This document shows positions 27,428-35,810 of a DNA stretch of 64,000 nucleotides, piece by piece. Positions within the stretch are counted from its first letter, which is position 1, and every line of letters begins with the position of its first letter. The stretch comes from Streptomyces sp. NBC_00414 (lineage in GTDB: Bacteria; Actinomycetota; Actinomycetes; Streptomycetales; Streptomycetaceae), in the NCBI RefSeq assembly GCF_036038375.1, contig NZ_CP107935.1, positions 6,572,001 through 6,636,000 of the forward strand, read 5' to 3'. The notes under the pieces are model-generated. The model was not told where the DNA came from. It did not search any database and saw only the letters and a list, made by a program, of their open reading frames with translations. The position numbers were made by a program, and so were the translations under genes.

Positions 27428-29179
27428 ATGAGGCGCACCGAACAGCATCAGACAGGGCGGCCGAGTATCGGGGGAGGGCCGCGGGGCGGCTCACGGGGAC
27501 GCCGGCGGCAGCGTGTGCGCGGCGCACTCGTCGCCACGACCGTCACGGTCGGGCTCCTGCTCACCGGCTGCGGCGGCGGGGACAACGACGGTTCGGACAG
27601 CCGGGGCGACAGCAGGTCCCGGGAGAGCAACGGCTTCCCGGCCCCCGCCCCGGCCCTGCCGACCAGCCCCTCGGACACCGGCGAGGGCGATCGGCAGGGC
27701 GACCAGAAGGGTGAACTCCGGGAGAGGGAGACCGCGCCCCCGGCCGACTACCTCTCCACCTTCGCCCTGGACGTCGACACCGCCTCCTACGGCTACGCGC
27801 GCCGCACCCTGAAGGAGGGCAGGCGGCCCGACCCGTCGACGGTCCGCCCCGAGGAGTTCATCAACAGCTTCCGCCAGAACTACGAACGCCCCGAGGGCAA
27901 CGGCTTCACGGTCACGATGGACGGCGCCCACACGGCAGCCCCGGAGGACCCGCTCCGCGAGGACGACTCATCCGACCCGTACGGCTCATCCGGCTCTTCC
28001 GACTCGTCCGACTCGTCCGACTCTTCCGACTCGTACGGGCAGGAGAACCGGGACTGGCGCTTCCTCCGGGTCGGCCTCGCCACCCGCGAGGCCGAGGACG
28101 CAGGCGGACGCCCGCCCGCCGCCCTCACCTTCGTCATCGACGTCTCCGGCTCCATGGCCGAACCGGGCCGCCTCGACCTGGCGAAGGAATCCCTGGGCGT
28201 GATGACGGACCGGCTGCGCGACGACGACGCGGTCGCGCTCGTGGCCTTCAGCGACGAGGCCAGGACCGTGCTCCCCATGACCCGCCTGGGCGACCACCGC
28301 GGCCGCGTCCACGACGCGATCGACACCCTCGAACCCACCGACTCGACCAACCTCGGCGCGGGCGTCAGCACCGGTTACCGCACGGCCGTCGACGGCCTGC
28401 GCGAGGGCGCCACCAACCGGGTCGTGCTGCTCTCCGACGCGCTCGCCAACACCGGTGAGACCGACGCCGACGCCATCCTCGACCGGATCGCGGACGCCCG
28501 CCGCGAGCACGGCATCACGCTCTTCGGGGTCGGCGTGGGCAGCGACTACGGCGACGCGCTGATGGAACGCCTCGCGGACAAGGGCGACGGCCACACCACG
28601 TACGTGTCGAACGCCGAGGAGGCCCGTACGGTCTTCTGCGACGAACTGCCGCGCAACATCGACCTCACCGCCCGCGACGCGAAGGCGCAGGTCGCCTTCG
28701 ATCCCGGGACCGTGGACCAGTTCCGGCTCATCGGCTACGACAACCGGCAGGTCGCCGACGAGGACTTCCGCGACGACCGGGTGGACGGCGGCGAGACGGG
28801 TCCCGGCCACACGGTCACGGCCCTCTACGCGGTACGCGTCAGGCCCGGCGCGACGGGACACGTGGCCACGGCGACGGTGCGATGGCTGGACCCTTCGACC
28901 CGCGTCGCGCACGAGGAGACGGGCCAGGTGGAGGCGGCAGCCCTCGACCGGCCCCTGTGGACCACGACGACCGCACGAAGCGGACTCCAGGTCACGGCCG
29001 TGGCCGCGTACTTCGCCGACGCACTGCGCTCCGGGGACGGCCGTTGGAGCGGGCTGCCCGGGGCGCCGTCGCTCCGCGAACTCGGCCGGCACGCGGCGGA
29101 GCTGGCGTCCGCCACGGAGAGCGGGCCGGTCCGCCGACTCTCCGACACGATCACCCAGGCGGCAGCCCTGGACACATAG
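27428..29179 (+). CDS. von Willebrand factor A domain lipoprotein (YfbK-like)
   Basis: 583 residues from ATG 27428; the 27248 extension is rejected. A basic N-region and hydrophobic stretch end in a lipobox LLTGCGG with Cys48. An Ntr-YfbK-type region (STFALDVDTASY) follows, then a low-complexity Ser/Asp linker (about 180-200), a VWA domain with an intact MIDAS (DVSGSM near 238, later the Thr of DSTNLG and the Asp of LLSDALANTG), and the C-terminal YfbK extension. It is likely a surface-anchored metal-dependent adhesion protein. No partner gene is evident. Confidence 0.85.
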   Translation: MRRTEQHQTGRPSIGGGPRGGSRGRRRQRVRGALVATTVTVGLLLTGCGGGDNDGSDSRGDSRSRESNGFPAPAPALPTSPSDTGEGDRQGDQKGELRERETAPPADYLSTFALDVDTASYGYARRTLKEGRRPDPSTVRPEEFINSFRQNYERPEGNGFTVTMDGAHTAAPEDPLREDDSSDPYGSSGSSDSSDSSDSSDSYGQENRDWRFLRVGLATREAEDAGGRPPAALTFVIDVSGSMAEPGRLDLAKESLGVMTDRLRDDDAVALVAFSDEARTVLPMTRLGDHRGRVHDAIDTLEPTDSTNLGAGVSTGYRTAVDGLREGATNRVVLLSDALANTGETDADAILDRIADARREHGITLFGVGVGSDYGDALMERLADKGDGHTTYVSNAEEARTVFCDELPRNIDLTARDAKAQVAFDPGTVDQFRLIGYDNRQVADEDFRDDRVDGGETGPGHTVTALYAVRVRPGATGHVATATVRWLDPSTRVAHEETGQVEAAALDRPLWTTTTARSGLQVTAVAAYFADALRSGDGRWSGLPGAPSLRELGRHAAELASATESGPVRRLSDTITQAAALDT

Positions 29180-29296
29180 CCCCGCCCCGCACAGTTCCCC
29201 ACGCCCCTGAAGGGCCCGCCTGGGGTCGCCGAGCAGCTGAGAACCGTCGCGAGTTGACCACGCCTCCCACAAGCACACCTCCCCACCCACCCCCTA

Positions 29297-29483
29297 AGGG
29301 GCGCGGGGAACTGCGCACCCCGCCCCCCACTCACCCGCAGGTCCAATCGGCGCCGGCCCCTACTCCCTGAGGGGCGCGGGGAACGGCGCGCTCAACCTTC
29401 ACGGACCCGCAGGTCCAATCGGCGCCGGCCCTCACTCCCTGAGGGGCGCGGGGAACTGCGCACCCCGCCCCCACTCACCCGCA
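29297..29483. repeat. 72-bp tandem duplication built around the GC-rich gene-end repeat
   Basis: Repeat copies start at 29297, 29370 and 29442. The DNA between them is also repeated (ACCCGCAGGTCCAATCGGCG at 29333 and 29405), giving a tandem unit of 72-73 bp in about 2.6 copies. The last copy runs into the 3' end of the glycosyltransferase gene, and the motif CCACTCACCCGCA covering its stop codon also occurs at 29328. A degenerate inverse copy lies at 29191. The gap 29180-29474 has no gene. Confidence 0.85.
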
Positions 29484-31226
29484 CAATTCCCTCTCCGCCC
29501 GCACCGGATCGTTCGGAAAGCGGAACGCCGTCCGCTCCCACGCCCCGGTCACGTTGTGCAAGAAGCGACCCACCGTGAGCGGCCCGCGCACAGCGGACTC
29601 CAGCTCCGCCAACCCCCCGCACCGCAGAGCCCGCCGAGCCGCCCCCACCTCCCCCGCGTCGGCCCGGTCGGGCAGATCCCCCGCCACACCCCGGTCGGCC
29701 GCGAGCCACGCCGCCGGCAGATGCTTGTCGTGCCCGACCCGCCCCGCCCCGACCCGTTCGGAATGCGCGGCCAGCGGATACGCGAGCCCGATCGGATCGA
29801 GCGCGACCCCGTCGAGCGGGACGACGGCCCCGTTCAGCCCGAGCACCACATAACTCGCCGTGACACCGGCCCTGTCGGCGCCCACCCGCGCGTCCTTGCC
29901 GAACAACAGCGCCGGCGCCCCCGACCGACCCGCCGCCCACACCTTCCGCGCGTACTCCAGATGATGCGGAGCCCCGGCGAAGGTGTGCCGCACCGGATGC
30001 GGATCGGCGTTGTGGCGGACGTACACCCCGCGTTCGTCCGCGATCCCCGCCGACCCGATCTGTCCGCCGTACGGAATCCGCAGCCAGCCGGCGCAGGCCA
30101 CCGCCCACAGGCCTACGCCGACCGCCGCCAGCGTGCCCACCCGTGTCACCGGGACGACGAAGACGGGCAGCAGCATCAGCAGCAGCCCGGGCAGCAGCAT
30201 GCGCCCGTGCATGAAGTCCCCGCCGACCTTGACCACGTACAGCCAGCACAGCAGCCCGGCGACGACGGGCGCGAGCGCGGGAACGAGCCGCACCACCCCC
30301 AGCCCGCGCAGGCCCCCGCGCGAACCCCCGTACGAACCCGCGCGCGAGGGCAGCACGGCCGCCGCCACGAACAGCGCGGGCACCCACAGCAGATAGGGAT
30401 GCGCGAAGTCCCCCAGATAGACCAGCCCCCGTCCCCACAGGCTCTGCGAGGCCTCCTTCGTCACCGCGGGCAGCGGCACCAGATGCCCGTAGTACCCGGC
30501 CCGGAAGATCTCGTACGCGGCCGGCAGTGCCCCCGCCACCCCCGCACCCGCGAACGCGCCCCGCCACGACGGCCGTACGAGCAGCCACTGGGCGCCCAGG
30601 AACACCACGGTCACCAGCCCCAGGTCGGGCCGCACCAGGGGCCCGAGACCGATGACCATGGACGTGACGAGCGAGCCGGGCCTCGCCGTCAGGGCCAGCC
30701 ACGCCCCGGCGATCCAGCAGGTGACGAGTCCCGTCTCCAGCCCCGAGGTGGCGAAGTCCCACACGGGAGGCAGCCCGAGCAGCACCAGCGACCCCAACGG
30801 CACGGCCGCGCGCCCGCCGTACGTCCGCAGCGCGCCGATCCCCGCGAGCGCGAACCCGGCGGCGGTCAGCAACAGCCCCCCGAACACCGCCGCCGACGCC
30901 GGATCGGCCCCCGCCGCCCCGGCCGCGACCAGCAGCCACTGCCACAGCGTGCCGGTCGACGACTCCACCCGCTCACCCGCGTTGAACACGGGCCCGTTCC
31001 CCGCCAGCACCTGCCGCACGGTCCGTACGTAGATGTAGGCGTCGTCGGACATCCACCGCCGCCGGAACCCCGCGTACGCCACCAGGAGCGCGGGCACGAG
31101 CCACACCGCGACCCGCAGCCGGTCCGCCCACGCGGAGGAGGGCGAGGGCGGTCGGGCCCTTCGGTAGGACGAGTACGAGGAGTGCGGGGCGTACGAAGGG
31201 TGGGCGGGCGAGTGCGTCGACGTCAT
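29475..31226 (-). CDS. GT-C type membrane glycosyltransferase (AftB/ZomB-like)
   Basis: A 583-residue polytopic protein with about 10-11 hydrophobic helices. The first external loop has the acidic motif DDAYIYVRTVRQ, then 'NAGERVESSTGTLWQWL'. This resembles lipid-linked-sugar-dependent GT-C arabinofuranosyltransferases of the AftB type and the ZomB family. It would transfer a sugar from a polyprenyl phosphate outside the membrane. A Tyr/Ser/Pro-rich N-terminus precedes TM1, and the SD before ATG 31226 is weak, so the true start may be later. It is divergent from the acyl-CoA synthetase gene. Confidence 0.75.
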   Translation of the reverse strand: MTSTHSPAHPSYAPHSSYSSYRRARPPSPSSAWADRLRVAVWLVPALLVAYAGFRRRWMSDDAYIYVRTVRQVLAGNGPVFNAGERVESSTGTLWQWLLVAAGAAGADPASAAVFGGLLLTAAGFALAGIGALRTYGGRAAVPLGSLVLLGLPPVWDFATSGLETGLVTCWIAGAWLALTARPGSLVTSMVIGLGPLVRPDLGLVTVVFLGAQWLLVRPSWRGAFAGAGVAGALPAAYEIFRAGYYGHLVPLPAVTKEASQSLWGRGLVYLGDFAHPYLLWVPALFVAAAVLPSRAGSYGGSRGGLRGLGVVRLVPALAPVVAGLLCWLYVVKVGGDFMHGRMLLPGLLLMLLPVFVVPVTRVGTLAAVGVGLWAVACAGWLRIPYGGQIGSAGIADERGVYVRHNADPHPVRHTFAGAPHHLEYARKVWAAGRSGAPALLFGKDARVGADRAGVTASYVVLGLNGAVVPLDGVALDPIGLAYPLAAHSERVGAGRVGHDKHLPAAWLAADRGVAGDLPDRADAGEVGAARRALRCGGLAELESAVRGPLTVGRFLHNVTGAWERTAFRFPNDPVRAERELCG

Positions 31227-31288
31227 GATCCGTTCATCGGCCCACGTCCGGCCGAGCTTGACGCGCCTGTTGAAAATCCCCTACGCAT

Positions 31289-31368
31289 GAGTAAGTTTAC
31301 TCTGAGGTAAGTAAGCGTCACCCGCATCGAGTAAGCGTCACAGCACCGAGTAAGCGTCACCGCACCGC
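31289..31368 (+). promoter_or_regulatory. Palindrome plus three tandem 19-20 bp repeats before the acyl-CoA synthetase
   Basis: GAGTAAGTTTACTC (31289-31302) is a perfect 6-2-6 palindrome. It is followed by three head-to-tail units beginning GTAAGCGTCAC at 31311, 31331 and 31350 (20, 19 and 19 bp). All share the GTAAG half-site with the palindrome. The block ends 20 bp before the ATG at 31389. It looks like a regulator-binding array, possibly for a fatty-acid-sensing TetR protein. Confidence 0.55.
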
Positions 31369-31388
31369 GAGCCGCCACGGGAGCCTTC

Positions 31389-33401
31389 ATGGGCGTACGC
31401 AGGGAAATGAAGCAGGCCAAGAAGCGCACCGATTCGACCACTCCGGCGGGCCGCGCCCAGGTCGAGGTCGCGAAGGACGGGAGCGGCGCGGTCCGTGAGG
31501 CACGCATGCCCGCCCTCGCGCCGCGGGCCACCACCGGCAGCATCGCCGACCTGCCCTTCACCAACGCGGCCGAGGCCCCCGACGCCGTGGTCGTCCGCCG
31601 CGGTGAGCACGGCAGTTGGCGGCCGGTGACCGCCGCCGCCTTCGCCCGTGAAGTCACCGCCGTCGCCAAGGGGCTGATCGCGGCGGGTCTCGAACCGGGC
31701 GGGCGCGTCGCGGTGATGTCCCGTACCCGCTACGAGTGGACGCTGCTCGACTTCGCGATCTGGGCCGCGGGCGGCCTGTCGGTCCCCGTGTACCCCACGT
31801 CGTCACCGGAACAGATCGAGTGGATCGTCCGGGACTCCGCCACCCGCTTCGTCGTCGTCGAGACGTCGGAGAACGCGGCGGCGGTCACGACCGGCACGGC
31901 CGACCACCCGGCACCCCCGCAGATCTGGCAGCTCGACGCCGAAGCCGGAACGGGTGGATCCGAAACCGCCGAAACCGCCGGAACCGGTGGAGCCGTCGCC
32001 GAACTGGCCGCCCTGGGCCGCGACATACCCGACGAGGAGGTCACCAAGCGCCGCACCGCGCTGACCCCCGACACCGTCGCCACGATCTGCTACACCTCCG
32101 GCACCACCGGCCGGCCCAAGGGCTGCGTCCTCACCCACGCCAACCTGTACGCCGAGGCCGCGAACACCGTCGAACTCCTCCACCCCGTCTTCAAGGAGGT
32201 CACCGGCCAGCAGGCCTCGACACTCCTCTTCCTCCCCCTCGCCCACATCCTGGGGCGCACCCTGCAGATCTCCTGCCTGATGGCCCGGATCGAGCTGGGT
32301 CACTTCCCGAGCATCAAGCCCGACGAACTCCGCCCGGCGCTCCGGGAGTTCCGGCCCACGTTCCTGGTCGGTGTGCCCTACCTCTTCGAGAAGATCCACG
32401 GCACCGGCCGCGCCACCGCCGAACGCATCGGCCGCGGCGCCTCCTTCGACCGCGCGCACCGGATCGCCGTCCGCTTCGGCGAGCTGCACCTGGACAGGTT
32501 CCTCGGCCGCGGCAAGGGCCCCGGCCCGGGCCTCTACGCCGCCTGGGCCCTGTACGACCTGCTGGTCTACCGCCGTGTCCGCAAGGAGATCGGCGGCCGT
32601 ACGCGCTACGCCATCAGCGGCGGCTCCCCGCTCGACCGCGACCTCAGCCTCTTCTTCTACGCCGCCGGAATCATCGTCTACGAGGGCTACGGCCTGACGG
32701 AGACCACCGCCGCCGCGACGATCGTCCCGCCCCTGCGGCCCCGCCCCGGCACGGTGGGCCTCCCCGTACCGGGCACGGCCGTCCGTATCGCCGACGACGG
32801 CGAGGTGCTCATCAAGGGCGGCATCGTCTTCGGCGCCTACTGGAACGACCCGGCGGCCACCGACGCCGTACTGACCGACGAGTGGTTCGCCACCGGTGAC
32901 CTGGGCGCGCTCGACGAGGACGGCTACCTCACCATCACCGGCCGGAAGAAGGACATCATCGTCACCTCGGGCGGCAAGAACGTCTCCCCGGCCGTCCTGG
33001 AGGACCGCCTGCGCAGCCGCCCCCCGGTCGGCCAGTGCGTCGTCGTCGGCGACAACCGCCCCTACATCGCCGCCCTGATCACCCTGGACCGCGAGGACCT
33101 CACCCACTGGCTGTACGTCCGCGGGATGCCGGCCGACACCCCGCTGTCCGAGCTGATCCACGACCCCCGGTTGCGCGCCGACGTCCAGAAGGTCGTGGAC
33201 CACGCGAACCGGGCCGTCTCCAGGGCCGAGTCGATCCGTGACTTCGCCCTGGTGGAGGGCGAGTTCACCGAGGACAACGGCCTGCTCACCCCGTCCCTGA
33301 AGATCAAGCGCCACGCGGTGACGGCGGCGTACGCGCGGGACATCGAGGCCCTGTACGCCAACGCGTCGCGGACCCGGGAACAGCAGACGCAGGAGCAGTA
33401 G
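31389..33401 (+). CDS. Long-chain acyl-CoA synthetase (AMP-forming, FadD15-like)
   Basis: A 670-residue ANL-superfamily enzyme that activates fatty acids to acyl-AMP and acyl-CoA. The P-loop-like YTSGTTGRPKG is near 234, the A5 motif YEGYGLTETTAA follows, and the hinge/A8 region is 'WFATGDLGALDEDGYLTITG' with KKDIIVTSGGKNVSP. The first 40 residues are basic and unconserved, so translation may begin at a later codon. The C-terminus ends in Gln/Glu-rich repeats. It is probably regulated by the GTAAG array upstream and is convergent with a rodlin gene. Confidence 0.9.
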   Translation: MGVRREMKQAKKRTDSTTPAGRAQVEVAKDGSGAVREARMPALAPRATTGSIADLPFTNAAEAPDAVVVRRGEHGSWRPVTAAAFAREVTAVAKGLIAAGLEPGGRVAVMSRTRYEWTLLDFAIWAAGGLSVPVYPTSSPEQIEWIVRDSATRFVVVETSENAAAVTTGTADHPAPPQIWQLDAEAGTGGSETAETAGTGGAVAELAALGRDIPDEEVTKRRTALTPDTVATICYTSGTTGRPKGCVLTHANLYAEAANTVELLHPVFKEVTGQQASTLLFLPLAHILGRTLQISCLMARIELGHFPSIKPDELRPALREFRPTFLVGVPYLFEKIHGTGRATAERIGRGASFDRAHRIAVRFGELHLDRFLGRGKGPGPGLYAAWALYDLLVYRRVRKEIGGRTRYAISGGSPLDRDLSLFFYAAGIIVYEGYGLTETTAAATIVPPLRPRPGTVGLPVPGTAVRIADDGEVLIKGGIVFGAYWNDPAATDAVLTDEWFATGDLGALDEDGYLTITGRKKDIIVTSGGKNVSPAVLEDRLRSRPPVGQCVVVGDNRPYIAALITLDREDLTHWLYVRGMPADTPLSELIHDPRLRADVQKVVDHANRAVSRAESIRDFALVEGEFTEDNGLLTPSLKIKRHAVTAAYARDIEALYANASRTREQQTQEQ

Positions 33402-33438
33402 AGACAGGAGCAGTAGAGACGGGAACGGCGGACACGGG

Positions 33439-33473
33439 AACAGCGGGCCACCCCCGAGGGGTGACCCGCTGTT
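33439..33473. terminator. Bidirectional terminator between acyl-CoA synthetase and rodlin genes
   Basis: A 16-bp stem with one mismatch (33439-33454 with 33458-33473) and a 3-nt loop. It starts AACAGCGGG and ends CCCGCTGTT, so it gives short A/T flanks in both directions. Confidence 0.75.
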
Positions 33474-33489
33474 CGCGGAACTGGGAAGG

Positions 33490-33900
33490 TCAGCTTCCGG
33501 CAGCGCCGTTGCCCGAGAGCACCGGGATGTTGTCCAGGATGTGCGACAGCGGCTCGTCGCCCTTCGCCTGGGTGGAGTTCTCGGTGCACTGCTGGTTCTG
33601 CGGGGCCGACAGGATCGGCACGTCCTGCAGAACGGTGACCGGCACCAGGCCGACGAGCGAGGCCAGGTTGGCCTTGACCGGCAGACCGACACACGGCTTG
33701 TTCAGCGTGCCCTGCACGAGCGAGAGCTGGGGGCTCATCTTGCCGTGCGTGGCCTGGTTGCCGTACTTCTGGACGGAACCGTTGCCGTTGGCGGTGGTGA
33801 CGCCGTCGTCGTTGCCGATGGCCAGCGCCTGGGGCGCGCCAGCGGCCGACAGACCGGCGACAGAGGCGGCAATGGCCGCGGTCGCCATCAGCTTCTTCAT
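33490..33900 (-). CDS. Rodlin (third copy)
   Basis: A 136-residue secreted rodlin. A signal peptide (about 1-27, ending PQALA) is followed by 'IGNDDGVTTANGNGSVQKYG', 'NLASLVGLVPVTVLQDVPIL' and the invariant 'SAPQNQQCTENSTQAKGDEP', finishing GNGAAGS. Two cysteines are conserved. Rodlins line up chaplin fibrils into the paired rodlets of aerial hyphae and spores. It is a near-paralogue of the two rodlins next door. S. coelicolor has two, so this copy looks like an extra duplication. SD GAAAGGGAA is good. Confidence 0.93.
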   Translation of the reverse strand: MKKLMATAAIAASVAGLSAAGAPQALAIGNDDGVTTANGNGSVQKYGNQATHGKMSPQLSLVQGTLNKPCVGLPVKANLASLVGLVPVTVLQDVPILSAPQNQQCTENSTQAKGDEPLSHILDNIPVLSGNGAAGS

Positions 33901-33948
33901 GTTCGTTCCCTTTCGGAGAGTGGCCCCCGTGACGGAGCCGCATAGTCA

Positions 33949-33977
33949 TCAACAGTGCGGTGGACGGTGCGGTTGCG
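33949..33977 (-). promoter_or_regulatory. Weak sigma-BldN-like promoter before the third rodlin
   Basis: On the minus strand CGCAAC and TGTTGA are separated by 17 bp, each one base off the remembered sigma-BldN consensus CGTAAC-N16-CGTTGA. They lie about 50-75 bp before the rodlin start. The spacing is one base long, so this is tentative. Confidence 0.35.
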
Positions 33978-34050
33978 GGGTTTGCCCCGATTGGCCCACA
34001 GATATTCCCGAGGGCCGGAGCTGCGCGCCGCCGTTGGCGTGGCAGGGGCG

Positions 34051-34079
34051 GTGGGCCGCCGGGAAGGCCGGCGGCCCAC
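34051..34079 (-). terminator. Terminator of the middle rodlin gene
   Basis: 10-bp perfect stem GTGGGCCGCC (34051-34060) with its complement at 34070-34079, 9-nt loop, just after the rodlin stop on the minus strand. Confidence 0.65.
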
Positions 34080-34095
34080 TGGGTGTTACGGCAGA

Positions 34096-34509
34096 TCAGC
34101 TGCCGGAGGCACCGTTGCCCGAGAGCACCGGGATGTTGCTCAGGATGTGCGAGAGGGGCTCGTCGCCCTTCGCCTGCGTGGAGTTCTCGGTGCACTGCTG
34201 GTTCTGCGGGGCCGACAGGATCGGCACGTCCTGGGCGACCGTGATCGGCACCAGGCCGACGAGCGAGGCCAGGTTGGCCTTGGCGGGCAGGCCGATGCAG
34301 GGCTTGTTGAGCGAGCCCTGGATGAGCGCCATCTGCGGGCTCATGTCGCCGTAGGTGGCCTGGTTGCCGTAGATCTGCGCGGCGTGGTTGCCGTTGGCGG
34401 TGGTGACGCCGTTGTCGTTGCCGATCGCCATCGCCTGGGGCGCGGCGGCAGCCGAAACACCGGCGACGGAAGCGGCGACCGCCGCGGCAGCCATAACCTT
34501 CTTGATCAC
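34096..34509 (-). CDS. rdlB: Rodlin (RdlB-like)
   Basis: 137 residues from GTG 34509, preceded by an AAGGGACC Shine-Dalgarno; the 34575 start is rejected. It has a signal peptide ending PQAMA, then 'IGNDNGVTTANGN' and the rodlin core with two Cys (KPCIGLP and QQCTEN). It is divergent from the next rodlin, the arrangement of rdlA/rdlB in S. coelicolor, and the symbol rests on that position. It is exported and assembles in the rodlet layer with chaplins. Confidence 0.9.
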   Translation of the reverse strand: MIKKVMAAAAVAASVAGVSAAAAPQAMAIGNDNGVTTANGNHAAQIYGNQATYGDMSPQMALIQGSLNKPCIGLPAKANLASLVGLVPITVAQDVPILSAPQNQQCTENSTQAKGDEPLSHILSNIPVLSGNGASGS

Positions 34510-34687
34510 TTGCTGGTCCCTTCTGGAGTAACCCCGTCCACCGGAGCGACCTGGACAACTGCGCCCGGCCCGCATAGTTGCTGCGGTTCACTCCGATGGC
34601 CCATTTGGGAATGCCGTTTGTACTACGCATGCGCGCGCAGGATTCCGTCTATTGCGGATCGCCGAACGGGCCAACCGGGTGACACCT

Positions 34688-34715
34688 CGAAACCAATCGC
34701 CCGGTCTCCGGTTGA
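34688..34715 (+). promoter_or_regulatory. Candidate sigma-BldN promoter for the rightmost rodlin
   Basis: CGAAAC at 34688-34693, exactly 16 bp, then GGTTGA at 34710-34715. Each hexamer differs by one base from the remembered sigma-BldN consensus (CGTAAC-N16-CGTTGA). The predicted start of transcription would be about 40 bp before the ATG at 34761. Confidence 0.6.
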
Positions 34716-34760
34716 TGCGGGAGCAGGAACATGCGTCTCTGCCATGAAAGGACCGGAGAA

Positions 34761-35177
34761 ATGCTCAAGAAGGCAATGGCCGCGGCGGCGGTCGCCGCTT
34801 CTGTCGTCGGTGTCTCGGCGGCCGCCGCCCCGCAGGCGCTTGCCATCGGCAACGACAGCGGCGTCACCACCGCCAACGGCAACCAGGCCGAGCAGGTGTA
34901 CGGCAACGCGAAGACCAAGGGCGACATGAGCCCTCAGGGCCAGCTCGTCCAGGGCTCGCTCAACAAGCTGTGCCTCGGTGTCCCGGTCAAGGCCAACCTG
35001 GCCTCGCTCGTGGGTGTCCTGGTGCCGGTCACCGTTCTGCAGGACGTGCCGATCCTGTCGGCCCCGCAGAACCAGCAGTGCACCGAGAACTCCACCCAGG
35101 CGAAGGGCGACGAGCCGCTGTCGCACCTCGTGGACAACATCCCGGTGCTCTCGGGCAACGGCGCCGTCGGCAGCTGA
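34761..35177 (+). CDS. rdlA: Rodlin (RdlA-like)
   Basis: 138 residues from ATG 34761 with an AAAGGA Shine-Dalgarno. The signal peptide ends PQALA and the mature part begins IGNDSGVTTANGN. The C-terminal half (SAPQNQQCTENSTQAKGDEP then LSHLVDNIPVLSGNG) is nearly identical to the other two rodlins. One extra residue occurs in the VGVLVPVTV stretch, and a charged NAKTKGDMS segment replaces the usual NQAT-GDMS. The gene is followed by a canonical terminator and the chaplin pair, as in S. coelicolor. Confidence 0.92.
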   Translation: MLKKAMAAAAVAASVVGVSAAAAPQALAIGNDSGVTTANGNQAEQVYGNAKTKGDMSPQGQLVQGSLNKLCLGVPVKANLASLVGVLVPVTVLQDVPILSAPQNQQCTENSTQAKGDEPLSHLVDNIPVLSGNGAVGS

Positions 35178-35196
35178 TCCGCCGCCGCGTCGGCCG

Positions 35197-35242
35197 CCCG
35201 GCCCGCCCCGTCGCCATGCGCGGCGGGGCGGGCCGGGTTTTT
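35197..35242 (+). terminator. Canonical terminator after rdlA
   Basis: Perfect 14-bp GC stem (35197-35210 with 35224-35237), 13-nt loop, directly followed by TTTTTC. It is one of the few terminators here with a T-run. Confidence 0.85.
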
Positions 35243-35472
35243 CGGAAGTATTTTCCGCTTTTGTTTTCTGCTGGTTCTCCTTTGTGCAGTGACGTTTCGC
35301 CACCCATTCCGCTCCGGGCGTTCGGGTGAAATACCGGAGAGTCGCACTTTCTGTAGTTTCTTCGTCCCCCGTCTCCTCGTTCAACAGCCCGCAGGTCATG
35401 GTGCGAGCCGTTCAGGCTGGGCTCGTCCGGTTTCGGCCGTCATTGGGCATGACCGCAGAGAAAGGGAAGTAC

Positions 35473-35706
35473 GTGAAGCACAAGAAGAGTGCCGTCGTCA
35501 TCGCCGGCGCGATCATGGCCATGGGCATGGCCGCCCCGGCCTTCGCCGACTCCGAGGCCGAGGGTGCCGCCGTGGGCTCGCCCGGCGTCCTCTCCGGCAA
35601 CGTTCTCCAGGTGCCCGTGCACATTCCTGTCAACGTGTGCGGCAACTCGATCAACGTGATCGGCCTGCTGAACCCGGCGTTCGGCAACGAGTGCGTCAAC
35701 GACTGA
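35473..35706 (+). CDS. chpD: Short chaplin (ChpD-like)
   Basis: 77 residues from GTG 35473 behind AAAGGGA. A signal peptide ending PAFA is followed by one chaplin domain: 'GSPGVLSGNVLQVPVHIPVN' with Cys in VNVCGNSINVIGLLNPAFGN and a second Cys in NECVND. Chaplins are secreted amyloid-forming surfactants that let hyphae grow into the air. The symbol rests on similarity and on adjacency to the long chaplin. Confidence 0.93.
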   Translation: MKHKKSAVVIAGAIMAMGMAAPAFADSEAEGAAVGSPGVLSGNVLQVPVHIPVNVCGNSINVIGLLNPAFGNECVND

Positions 35707-35740
35707 CGTCGTAACGCACCAGCCGAACGGCTGAGTCACG

Positions 35741-35779
35741 CCGGCCTTGGACCGCATTCCGGTGCCAAGGCCGGCTTTT
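35741..35779 (+). terminator. Stem-loop between the two chaplin genes
   Basis: 10-bp stem CCGGCCTTGG (35741-35750) with its complement at 35765-35774, 14-nt loop, followed by CTTTTC. It suggests partial or full separation of the chaplin transcripts. Confidence 0.7.
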
Positions 35780-35810
35780 CCCACTTCTACCAGCAGAGAA
35801 GACAACGAAG

